In this document: positions 11,245 through 19,314 of the stretch, piece by piece
Layout: every line of letters starts with the position of its first letter
How positions within the stretch are numbered: position 1 is the stretch's first letter
NCBI RefSeq assembly: GCF_014119005.1
Contig: NZ_JACGYX010000001.1
Span: 1-64,000, forward strand
Reading direction: 5' to 3'
Source of the DNA: Psychrobacter sp. GP33
GTDB lineage: Bacteria > Pseudomonadota > Gammaproteobacteria > Pseudomonadales > Moraxellaceae
DNA: 64,000 nt
Made by a program: the position numbers and the translations under genes
Notes under the pieces: model-generated
Seen by the model: the letters and a program-made list of their open reading frames with translations, nothing else
The model's database searches: none
What the model was told of the DNA's origin: nothing

Positions 11245-11282
11245 AATACTGTCTCCTCATAATCATGTCGCGCTATGAATAC

Positions 11283-11342
11283 AGTCTGTTCTTATGTTGC
11301 TAGTTTTTATACGGTCAATTTTTATACTGCGAGTTTTAGACT
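11283..11342. repeat. 15-bp tandem units upstream of the DUF421 gene
   Basis: Three clear units (11298-11312, 11313-11327, 11328-11342) and a weaker one before them (11283-11297) share the core GNNAATTTTTATAC in direct orientation. They lie 40-100 bases upstream of the DUF421 start, where a promoter would be expected. Confidence 0.65.
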
Positions 11343-11435
11343 ATAACAACAGCGTAACGGATTTTTGGAAACAATGGTGCAACAAATTTGTAGCGTGTCT
11401 GGCGAAAAAAGCATAATGAGTCGCTGAGCTTTTAT

Positions 11436-11933
11436 CTATGAAGCAGTACTGGGCGCTAATACGCGATTAAATATCCAAATGCCCAAACGCGCGCTTACCA
11501 GAGTCAGCACCACGATCATCATTAGCGCACCCAGTAATGGTAAAGGCTGCTGTTGAGTCATCTCCAAAAGTACCTCACGGCTAACCGCATCAAAGAGCCA
11601 AAACCACAGTATCAATAAATAAATCCCAGTCAGTAACCAGACAACGCCGACACTCGCCACGGTCAGTCGGTTGATTTCACTACGATTTAAAGCGCGGTGC
11701 TGATGCTTCGTAAACTTAAGAACGGCGATATATGCTCCGACCAAAATAGACAGCACGGTGACCAGTTGGGCGCTAAGAGCAATTTTGCTCTGTATTAACA
11801 TAAATATAGAGGTAGCAAGAATATAACCAATGGCAAAAAAACGCACAGAAGGCGTTAATGTAGGCATTTTTGACGCTGTATGAGACTCTGAGGTTGTACT
11901 AGATTTATTAATATTAAGTGGTGTGCGTGACAT
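11436..11933 (-). CDS. small integral membrane protein of unknown function
   Basis: A 165-residue protein with four predicted membrane helices (about residues 28-45, 52-70, 90-115 and 128-150) after a polar, Ser/Thr-rich N-terminus of about 27 residues. A basic loop with KFTKHQHRALNRSE separates helices two and three. I do not recognise the family with confidence; small membrane proteins of this size and helix layout are frequent in Moraxellaceae (possibly the ABZJ_00895 type). ATG at 11933 is preceded by a GGTTAG-like site. Its neighbours (DUF421, dacB) point the same way but are separated by more than 100 bases each, so an operon is not evident. Confidence 0.7.
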   Translation of the reverse strand: MSRTPLNINKSSTTSESHTASKMPTLTPSVRFFAIGYILATSIFMLIQSKIALSAQLVTVLSILVGAYIAVLKFTKHQHRALNRSEINRLTVASVGVVWLLTGIYLLILWFWLFDAVSREVLLEMTQQQPLPLLGALMMIVVLTLVSARLGIWIFNRVLAPSTAS

Positions 11934-11988
11934 AAGCTAACCTGTGTTGGGATTAAATATAATAAATGTTAAGGCAATGAAAGCGCGT

Positions 11989-12020
11989 TTTACTAATGTA
12001 GACATTTACTAATGAAGCAG
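11989..12020. repeat. two tandem 16-bp units between dacB and the membrane protein gene
   Basis: TTTACTAATG starts at 11989 and again at 12005, giving two 16-bp units that also share AGCA/AGACA-like tails. Direct orientation, no gap, intergenic. Confidence 0.7.
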
Positions 12021-12051
12021 TTTGACCGTTAAGTGGTGTATAAACAATGCA

Positions 12052-14064
12052 TCACTGCTGCGCCGTCCAATCAAGGAGCGCGTCTAATACCGGTCTGGCG
12101 GTATAGGCATTTAAAGACTGTTCAGTATTAATAATACCAACTACCGCATAATCTTGCCCCGATTGACCTTTGACATACCCTGCCATTGAAGTAACGTTAT
12201 CTAATGTACCTGTTTTTATCCACGCGCGTCCAATCGCTGCTGACTCAGGCAAGCGCTCGCTATGAGCTGCAATGGTTCCGCTAACCCCAGCGAGACCTAG
12301 CGAGCTGACGTAAGCGCCAAAGCTTGGATGATCGTAAGCGTAGGTTAATAACTCGTTAAGGTTAGCAGCGGTAACGGTGCACTCGCGGCACAGCCCTGAG
12401 CCATTGGTCATTATCGGTGGCGCAGTGGTTAAATGGGTTTGCCACCAGTCATTTAGGGTGGCTAGTGCTTGAGAATAATCCGTAGATTTTGGCATACCAA
12501 ATTGATATAAGCTGGTAGATTTATCAGCGACATTATTTGGCGTATTGGTTGATTTTGGCGTATCAGCTTTGATGGTTGCGGCTTTACGATACGCATCTAT
12601 TGATAGGGCTACTTGCTCGGTCATAACATTATTGGAAAAATGGTTGATATCATAAATTTGTTCAGTCAGCGTTAATGATGGGTAGCTGACAATCGGTAAT
12701 GGTGATACGGGCAAGGCGGCTAAGCCACGCTTCGCTTGTGCATTATTGGCAGTTTTTAGAGTATTGCGTGCCTGATAGGGTTTCTCTTGAGCAATCACAT
12801 TGCCGCTTAACGTATTGCCAATTGCTTGCCATTTTTCAGCAATAACACGGACGGCGAAGTCTTTGGCGTCAGGATAGGCAACATAAAAGATATGCTCACC
12901 GCAGCTTTCAGGCAAATTGGCATTAAAAGTTAATTTATCGGTCTGCCATTGCGGTGCTAAGCTGTAGCTGGCTTGTGAACAGGCAGCCGTTCGAGTATCA
13001 ATCACGCTAGGCATCTGATAATTTGCCAGTTTTGGGGTATAAGTCAGCTGTGCTTGCCCGCTATCCAGTGGATAACTGTGAATACCCATACTGCTAAAAT
13101 TGACTAAAAAGCCGTCAGGACTGGCGTTATAGGGTCGTAGCGGCGCGTTGTCAAAAGCAGCAGGATTTTTGCTGACACTATGGAAAATAGCGCTATCGAC
13201 AATAATATTACCCTCAATATGTTGAATACCGGCTTTTTGTACACGGTAAAGCAGTTGCTGCACGCGCTCATGGGTCATTTTTGGGTCACCACTGCCTTGA
13301 ATAATCAGGTCACCAAGCAACTTGTTACCAATAATCATACCTGAATGATATACCCGCGTTTGCCAGACAAAATCAGCACCTAGCGTATCAAGTGCAATGA
13401 AACTGGGAATAAGTTTCATAGTGCTGGCAGGTGTTCGGGAAACATCAGGCTGATATTTAATAAGCGATTTTAGATTGGCTTTAGGGGCAGGCTTGGTATC
13501 ATTTGGACTGGTTTGATGGGGGATAACAAGTGTTGGTAAAACAGGCGGTGGGTTTTCAATACTTTGATAAGTATAAGTATCATCGGTATAACTATGAAGT
13601 TTGCGCTCTTGCTTGACGATGTCTTTTTTATCAATAACGATGGCTGTTGGCTGAGTGATTTTGTTATTATTTTGCTTGTCATTACTCGATGCATTACTTT
13701 TAGGCACTGCGTTTTTATGAGTTGCATTGGTAGCTGGGGTAATAGTTGTATCTGCTTGCAAATCAGTACTACTGATTTGAGTTGCGCCATCATTTTTAGT
13801 ATCAATTACTTTAATAATGGGCGGTAAACGACTGGCAGTTTTTTCACCCACTGGAGTGACAATAATACTGATATCCGTAGGTTTCAAAGCCGCGCGGGTT
13901 AATGCCGCTTGAATGGTATCGGGCAAAACTGCATGCGCACTCACAGAGGCGAGAGTCGTCACAGCGCCTAATAAGCTGAGCTTGAATAACTGCCCGTGCT
14001 GAGCCTGCAAAGATGATACAAGGTTTAGTGAACGCGAATAAAGGGTCGTAGAAAGGATACGCAT
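12052..14064 (-). CDS. dacB: D-alanyl-D-alanine carboxypeptidase/endopeptidase, PBP4 type
   Basis: Periplasmic penicillin-binding protein of the S13 peptidase family that trims or opens peptidoglycan cross-links. The three active-site motifs are present: STMK (Ser214 and Lys217 counted from ATG 14064), SNN in the HFSNNVMTEQ segment, and KTGTLDN near the C-terminus. A signal peptide ends in SVSAHA near residue 45. I prefer ATG at 14064; a TTG at 14139 is open in frame but has poor spacing to its ribosome-binding site. Oddly, about 130 low-complexity residues rich in Asn, Thr, Lys and Asp separate the first beta strand from the SxxK motif, which in E. coli PBP4 comes near residue 62. Total 670 residues against about 480 usual. 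Confidence 0.92.
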   Translation of the reverse strand: MRILSTTLYSRSLNLVSSLQAQHGQLFKLSLLGAVTTLASVSAHAVLPDTIQAALTRAALKPTDISIIVTPVGEKTASRLPPIIKVIDTKNDGATQISSTDLQADTTITPATNATHKNAVPKSNASSNDKQNNNKITQPTAIVIDKKDIVKQERKLHSYTDDTYTYQSIENPPPVLPTLVIPHQTSPNDTKPAPKANLKSLIKYQPDVSRTPASTMKLIPSFIALDTLGADFVWQTRVYHSGMIIGNKLLGDLIIQGSGDPKMTHERVQQLLYRVQKAGIQHIEGNIIVDSAIFHSVSKNPAAFDNAPLRPYNASPDGFLVNFSSMGIHSYPLDSGQAQLTYTPKLANYQMPSVIDTRTAACSQASYSLAPQWQTDKLTFNANLPESCGEHIFYVAYPDAKDFAVRVIAEKWQAIGNTLSGNVIAQEKPYQARNTLKTANNAQAKRGLAALPVSPLPIVSYPSLTLTEQIYDINHFSNNVMTEQVALSIDAYRKAATIKADTPKSTNTPNNVADKSTSLYQFGMPKSTDYSQALATLNDWWQTHLTTAPPIMTNGSGLCRECTVTAANLNELLTYAYDHPSFGAYVSSLGLAGVSGTIAAHSERLPESAAIGRAWIKTGTLDNVTSMAGYVKGQSGQDYAVVGIINTEQSLNAYTARPVLDALLDWTAQQ

Positions 14065-14152
14065 AGAATATCTGTCGTCAGCTGGCAAAAAGCATCTATA
14101 GTACCATGAGAGACATAGTTGGCGTAGTGGATAGACCAAACCTTCCTAGACA

Positions 14153-14758
14153 TTAGCGCAAATGCAAAAACGCCATAGCAGTCATTACCGCATCATTATA
14201 AGCATCATGTGTGCCCAGCTCAGGGATGTCATAATGCGCTAAAATATTGGTCAAATGCTGCGATGGATTGGGTGCGCTTTGGTCAGGATTGCCCATACGC
14301 CGACTATATAATTCGCGTACATCAATCACGTCATTAGGTAGCGACGTGCCCATATAGCGCTTAACTAAAGGGTTTAAAAAAGCGGTATCTATCTGCGGAC
14401 AAAATCCAACGATAGGTCGATTATTGATAAAAGGCAGTAGTATCGCAAGCATCTCATCGTAACTCATACCATGCTCAACGTCAGCGGTTCGCAGACCATG
14501 AATGACAATGGTATCGCGATTCGGCATAACGGGTGGTCGGCAGACCAAATGCAGACCATTACCTGTGTCAATCGTATCGCCATTTACATGAATGGCGGCA
14601 ACAGACAGTAGGTGATGTTTACGCGGATTTAAGCCGGTCATTTCACAGTCGATTGCAACCCATTGCCCAGGCAGTGGCAGTGCAAACATTGATGCCAGCT
14701 CTGGACGCTGCAATTGCGTCTTTTGCCATGAAGACGATAACTGTTTTAGCCAGCTCAT
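14153..14758 (-). CDS. DEDDh 3'-5' exonuclease (DnaQ/epsilon-like)
   Basis: A 201-residue exonuclease of the DnaQ fold. Exo I is AIDCEMTGLNP (Asp and Glu near residues 37-39), Exo II falls around FCPQIDTAF, and the C-terminal Exo III has the H-x5-D arrangement in THDAYNDA, all of the DEDDh type. It resembles PolC/epsilon-like exonucleases rather than oligoribonuclease, because the Orn-specific regions are missing and the N-terminus is longer. ATG at 14758 follows GGGGAG. It lies just downstream of the cNMP/CBS/DUF294 gene in the same direction, a pairing known from pseudomonads. The biological substrate is unknown. Confidence 0.85.
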   Translation of the reverse strand: MSWLKQLSSSWQKTQLQRPELASMFALPLPGQWVAIDCEMTGLNPRKHHLLSVAAIHVNGDTIDTGNGLHLVCRPPVMPNRDTIVIHGLRTADVEHGMSYDEMLAILLPFINNRPIVGFCPQIDTAFLNPLVKRYMGTSLPNDVIDVRELYSRRMGNPDQSAPNPSQHLTNILAHYDIPELGTHDAYNDAVMTAMAFLHLR

Positions 14759-14821
14759 AAGTAATCTCCCCTTATGTTTATTGACTTTTAACCATACATT
14801 TTAAAATATTATTTTTAAAAG

Positions 14822-14877
14822 AGAGCCTTTAAAGCACAGTCTTTAAAATAGAGCCTTTAGAATATAGCTTTTAAATT
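14822..14877. repeat. four tandem imperfect 14-bp units
   Basis: Units at 14822-14835, 14836-14849, 14850-14863 and 14864-14877 share the pattern A-AG-CTTTAAA-T. Units one and three are most alike (both start AGAGCCTTTA), so the array can also be read as a 28-bp duplication. The last unit covers the stop codon of the DUF294 gene (14871-14873). Confidence 0.7.
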
Positions 14878-16850
14878 ACCTCAAGCCGATAATGGTGAAG
14901 CAACTGGTTTTTAAAGCTTTTTACTACGGACAGACACTCTTTTAATGCATCGCGTTCAAGAGCAGATAAAGTCGTGGGGTTCACTTGCCGTGCGTGTTTA
15001 TCTTCTGTCACCAGCGCCACAGTTAAGCGCTGAGCCATAAAAAATTCTAACGCTTCACCTAAGGTATCGGCGCGCTCTTGGCTTAAGGCATGCGCTTGTA
15101 CCAATCCTTTTAGCCGATTTTTAGTACTGGGCACTTGCAAAATATTATGCTCCAATGCTAGCGCTCGAATTCCATGAACGATGGGAAATATACCGGCTTT
15201 TTTAAGGTCGATATCAGACGAGCTGGTCTTACCTAATAGTGGGACAAATTTTTGCCACCATTGATTTATATCACCAAATTGTAAAGCGGCACGAACAAAG
15301 TGACGCACGAACATAGGCTCTGCCAGCTGATGGGAAATGATAAGATGCGCGCGTAACTGAGAGAGTAATTGCTTATCACCACACACATAGTCGCCATCTA
15401 ATATTGCAGAGATGTATATGCTATGCATGGGGTCAGTATTTTTAAACCATAGACTAATTTGCGCGTTGAACTGCTGGAGTGGTTGTCGCCACATCGGATT
15501 GGTCATCATCATATTGCCATCGCACAATGGATAACCGAGCGTTGCCAGATGTTGATTAAAGGTTTCTGCGAACTGTGCTAAATCTGGATGCGAAAAACCA
15601 TCTTTAATAATAAGCGCATTGTCTTGATCGGTACGCATGATTTGCTCACCGCGACCCTCTGACCCCATCACAATGACGCAGGTATTTTTCATTACCTCAT
15701 CTGGCACGATCAGTTGCCAAAGTTTAGTAAAAACTTGCGCATTTAGCATTTGTACCATACGGCTAATAATACTGATTTTTACACCATTTTGATGCTGTGC
15801 GCGGATATAACGTCCTATTAAATCGACTGCCTTATGTAGGCTAATCAAGTCGTCTGCTTGCTCAATTTGGAGACTAATCAGCTGGGAATGATGCCCAATA
15901 TGAGCAAGCAAATCGCTTTGTGCCAATATACCAGTCACTTTCCCCGTATCATCGATGACAGGCAGCCGATGAATGCGGTAGCGAGTCATGGTTAGTAGCG
16001 CCTCGCCAATGTCATCCTTACTATCAATGGTGTGCAAATTAAAGCTAGCATAATGCTGGCATGGTGTAGTAGCAGAGTTTTGCGCTTCACTCACTGCGCG
16101 GCAAATGTCATTATCCGTTAAAATGCCAAGTGTACTTGCTACCGTATCTTGCTCTGCAATGGCAGTTGGGCGTACCAAGACATGTTTTAGCCCAGCATCG
16201 GTCATGAGGCGCGCGGCTTGCTGTAAACTGCTATCAGCATCAATCATCCGAACGGGTAACAAGGCAACATCGGTCACCGGTTGCAGCATAATTTGCTGCA
16301 CTTCTTGCTGAGCCGTATACTGAGTAAGTCCTAAAGAGGGATTTGGAGAATGGCGTCGCTGCTCTAACGCTTTTAGACGCTCTGATAAATTATCGGATAA
16401 TAATTGACGGAGCAAATGGTTTTGGGCGCTGACTTTATTCAGCGCGCTGCCATCGACTTGTAATAACAACGTGTCTTCTATCGCGTGATAGTGATACGTT
16501 GCTCCATTTAGCTCATCAGCGTTACTTATAGGGGAGTGTGACAAATCAGCATCTACTGCACTAGTAGTGCTTAACTGAATATCAGAAGTTTTAGGCAACC
16601 GCCGACTGTCGAACCAATCATTATTATTGAGTTGTTCAGAATGATTGCCACCCAAATAAGAAGCAACAAATTCACCATTAAGGGTTTGCTGAATATGACC
16701 TTTTAATACCACAAAAAAATATTGAAAATCTTCGATAGGCAACGTTTCATTGGTGGCAAGATAGCGCACCTGGGTATGTTTTTTAAGGCTTAGGCGCTCA
16801 GCAGGGGTTAAGATATCAAAAGGTGGCTGAGCAAAATCAAGATGGGGCAT
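14871..16850 (-). CDS. cNMP-binding/CBS/DUF294 nucleotidyltransferase-like protein
   Basis: A 659-residue cytosolic, probably regulatory protein. In order: a cyclic-nucleotide-binding-like domain (about 10-140), two CBS domains (about 190-320) that typically bind adenylates, a DUF294 nucleotidyltransferase-like domain with VMGSEGRGEQ and the acidic DQDN patch (about 395-415), and a DUF294 C-terminal helical domain. This layout resembles GlnD-type nucleotidyltransferases linked to sensing modules. ATG at 16850 follows AAGGATG. The DEDDh exonuclease gene follows 112 bases downstream. In pseudomonads the same pair lies near acetate/acyl-CoA metabolism genes; here it does not. Substrate and partner unknown. 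Confidence 0.87.
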   Translation of the reverse strand: MPHLDFAQPPFDILTPAERLSLKKHTQVRYLATNETLPIEDFQYFFVVLKGHIQQTLNGEFVASYLGGNHSEQLNNNDWFDSRRLPKTSDIQLSTTSAVDADLSHSPISNADELNGATYHYHAIEDTLLLQVDGSALNKVSAQNHLLRQLLSDNLSERLKALEQRRHSPNPSLGLTQYTAQQEVQQIMLQPVTDVALLPVRMIDADSSLQQAARLMTDAGLKHVLVRPTAIAEQDTVASTLGILTDNDICRAVSEAQNSATTPCQHYASFNLHTIDSKDDIGEALLTMTRYRIHRLPVIDDTGKVTGILAQSDLLAHIGHHSQLISLQIEQADDLISLHKAVDLIGRYIRAQHQNGVKISIISRMVQMLNAQVFTKLWQLIVPDEVMKNTCVIVMGSEGRGEQIMRTDQDNALIIKDGFSHPDLAQFAETFNQHLATLGYPLCDGNMMMTNPMWRQPLQQFNAQISLWFKNTDPMHSIYISAILDGDYVCGDKQLLSQLRAHLIISHQLAEPMFVRHFVRAALQFGDINQWWQKFVPLLGKTSSSDIDLKKAGIFPIVHGIRALALEHNILQVPSTKNRLKGLVQAHALSQERADTLGEALEFFMAQRLTVALVTEDKHARQVNPTTLSALERDALKECLSVVKSFKNQLLHHYRLEVI

Positions 16851-16896
16851 GGCATCATCCTTGATAACTGTATAAGACGTAAATGGCGACTATTAA

Positions 16897-16928
16897 TATA
16901 GCAATATCTCACTATAGCACTATCTGCG
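16897..16928. repeat. two tandem 16-bp units upstream of the DUF294 gene
   Basis: TATAGCAATATCTCAC (16897-16912) is followed directly by TATAGCACTATCTGCG (16913-16928), with four differences. Intergenic, 46 bases upstream of the DUF294 start. Confidence 0.75.
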
Positions 16929-17036
16929 CCTTGCTTAGGCCTTTATCCCTAATCAAAGAAAGGTTATTGCTTTAGTTATGGTTTTTTGTAGATAAAGTTA
17001 CTTTGTCGATTGGATTGATGGCATTTCTTAAGTTAA

Positions 17037-18284
17037 TTAGATGTTTTGGGCATTTAGCATCTTACGTATGCGGCTAATTGCCTCGCGGCTCTCCTCAACA
17101 CTAGCGACAAGAGCAACACGTATGTAGCCTTTACCCGGATTATCACCATTCACTTCACGAGATAAATAGCGACCGGCCAAGGCATGAATATTGGCTTGCT
17201 CATATAAAGCTTTGACAAAAACCTCATCATCGCCATCAAACTGCTCTGGCACTTTTATCCAAAAATAAAATCCTGCTTCCGGCATCCGTAAGTCTAGTAG
17301 GTCGCCAAGCTCGGTCATCCATAAGGCAAACTTTTCTTGATACAGCGTACGATTTTGCGCCACATGCTTTTCATCTTGCCATGCAGCAATAGAGGCAAGT
17401 TGGTGTGGGACGGGCATCGCACAGCCTTGATAGGTACGATATTGCAGATAAGATTTTAAAATAGACGCATCACCAGCAACGAATCCTGAGCGTAGCCCCG
17501 GTAGGTTTGAGCGTTTTGATAATGAATGAAAGACCACACAATTTTTAAAGTCATGACGACCTAGGTTGGCACATGCTTGTAACAAGCCAATCGGTGGTTC
17601 TTTAAAATACAGCTCGCTATAACATTCGTCACTGGCGATAATAAAATTGTATTTATCAGACAGGCGAATGAGCATTTCCCAATCGTCCATAGTCATGACT
17701 GCGCCCGTTGGATTATTTGGGCTACAGATAAATAACAGCTGCGTTTGTGCCCAAATCTCGTTGGGTACAGCGCGGTAATCACCTTTAAATCCATTAGTTG
17801 CAGTACAGGGTACAAAGTAAGGCATGGCTTGTGCCAATATTGCCGCGCCTTCATAGATTTGATAAAACGGATTGGGCATGACAACAAATGGTGGCTGCTT
17901 ATCTTTTAAGGTATTTATAGATGTGCTTTGCTCCACCGTATCGTCATGATTGACTACTGCTTGTACAAAGCTAAAAATCGCCTCGCGAGTGCCCATAACT
18001 GGCAGTACTTCGGTATTAGCATTGACATGATGCAGGAAAAATCGACGCTCTAGCCAATGGGCTATGGTTTGGCGCAGCTCAAACAGACCGTTGGTAGTTG
18101 GATATTGGCATAATTTGTCCAAGTTTTCTCGTAGTACGTCCAGAGCAAATTCAGGCGGCGCGTGTTTTGGCTCGCCGATACCAAGCTTGATCTCATGATA
18201 GGCATGGGCTGGGGTGCTATTTTCTAGTAAGGTCGCCATCTTGGCAAAAGGATAGGGATGCAGATAAGATAAGTTGTGATTCAT
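17037..18284 (-). CDS. dapC: succinyldiaminopimelate transaminase
   Basis: PLP-dependent class I/II aminotransferase of the lysine/diaminopimelate pathway; it converts N-succinyl-2-amino-6-ketopimelate with glutamate to N-succinyl-LL-diaminopimelate, supplying peptidoglycan and lysine. The 415-residue chain has the CSPNNPTGAVM segment, DECYSELYF with the PLP-ring aspartate, and the Schiff-base lysine in SLSKRSNLPGLRSGF. The N-terminal KLGIGEPKHAPP segment is typical of the DapC group. The assignment is supported by the nearby glnD and map, since dapC-glnD-map clusters are common in pseudomonads, although here an oppositely oriented gene sits between dapC and glnD. Confidence 0.9.
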   Translation of the reverse strand: MNHNLSYLHPYPFAKMATLLENSTPAHAYHEIKLGIGEPKHAPPEFALDVLRENLDKLCQYPTTNGLFELRQTIAHWLERRFFLHHVNANTEVLPVMGTREAIFSFVQAVVNHDDTVEQSTSINTLKDKQPPFVVMPNPFYQIYEGAAILAQAMPYFVPCTATNGFKGDYRAVPNEIWAQTQLLFICSPNNPTGAVMTMDDWEMLIRLSDKYNFIIASDECYSELYFKEPPIGLLQACANLGRHDFKNCVVFHSLSKRSNLPGLRSGFVAGDASILKSYLQYRTYQGCAMPVPHQLASIAAWQDEKHVAQNRTLYQEKFALWMTELGDLLDLRMPEAGFYFWIKVPEQFDGDDEVFVKALYEQANIHALAGRYLSREVNGDNPGKGYIRVALVASVEESREAISRIRKMLNAQNI

Positions 18285-18645
18285 AGGGTGGCTAACTATA
18301 ATGAACGAATGATAATAAAATTATAACGAAAAATTACATTTAAGCAGTGTAGCACTTCTCATATTTTTTGTCTTTTTCTTCTTCTCTATATTGGTAGCGA
18401 CAGCGCTGTTATGAGCACCATGCCTTTTATAGTCTTCATGTTATAACCTTTATAAATCAGTTACGATCAGTCAATGATTTCGACTGCTATGGCTTTATCT
18501 ATAGTTATGAGCTTGTAATTATAAACTCGTCGTCATTTCTTATAGATGTAGAGCAGAGATACTGTGCAACGCTACAGCATATCAATATAATAACTGCCCT
18601 TTTAGCCAGCGGGTTATTTCACAAGTTATTTCAAGGATAACGAAC
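18285..18645. other. divergent spacer between dapC and the two-TM protein gene
   Basis: A 361-bp A/T-rich spacer holding the promoters of dapC (minus) and the gene at 18646 (plus). A 12-bp near-repeat (GTTATTTCACAA then GTTATTTCAAGG) lies at about 18613-18636, just before the downstream ribosome-binding site. No gene or RNA is recognised. Confidence 0.5.
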
Positions 18646-19281
18646 ATGCCCATTTTTTCTAATAATGGTGAGCGGCGTACTTCATTTTATCAAGAGTTAC
18701 AACGACGCGAGCAGCAGTGGTGGCAAGCGCGCCATCGCTTGATTACCCTGCAAGAGCGCGAGATGTTTTGGTTTGGGGAAAACAGTCTGATTATGTGGCT
18801 AATGTGGCAACTGGTCAGTTATGTGGGGGTCGCGCTGGCGCTCATGCTGCTGAGTAAGCTGTTCGAGGTACATTTATACCTCTGGCAATATATAACAGTA
18901 TTTGGGGTACAAACGGCATTTTTTATTCTGATGTTTGTAATGAAAGGGCGACTTGCCAATCTGATGCAAGACAATATTCATAAGGCGGATTTGGTTCGTG
19001 AACAGATGCTTAATGAGATGGTCATTTTGGCATCCGATAGTATTTTCCCAGACATTCACGCGCAATCGCCTATTTCACTTCAGCATATTCATGAGCGGTA
19101 TGATGCGCAATTGCGGTTGGCAAGCCTGCAATGTCTGCTACAAAAAGAAATTGATGCCGGACGGTTGCTTCTATCGCAGCACGAGATAGAAGCGCGAATA
19201 TTACCGCCTGAGCTTGCGGACGCTGAGTTATCGCCGCATGCCAGTGGTATGATATATAAAAGCCTGTTACAAATGCAGTAA
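18646..19281 (+). CDS. two-TM membrane protein of unknown function
   Basis: A 211-residue protein I do not recognise. The first 45 residues are polar, charged and helical, rich in Arg, Gln and Trp (ERREQQWWQARHRL-like). Two hydrophobic helices follow (about 49-70 and 77-98), then a cytosolic helical region to the C-terminus. ATG at 18646 has AAGGA seven bases upstream. The gene converges on glnD with only 33 bases between their stop codons and no visible terminator. No enzymatic motif, signal peptide or lipobox is seen. It is probably real given the good ribosome-binding site, the full-length frame and codon use like its neighbours. Confidence 0.72.
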   Translation: MPIFSNNGERRTSFYQELQRREQQWWQARHRLITLQEREMFWFGENSLIMWLMWQLVSYVGVALALMLLSKLFEVHLYLWQYITVFGVQTAFFILMFVMKGRLANLMQDNIHKADLVREQMLNEMVILASDSIFPDIHAQSPISLQHIHERYDAQLRLASLQCLLQKEIDAGRLLLSQHEIEARILPPELADAELSPHASGMIYKSLLQMQ

Positions 19282-19314
19282 TTCTAGCCTTCACTTATAC
19301 TTGATGATTCAATA

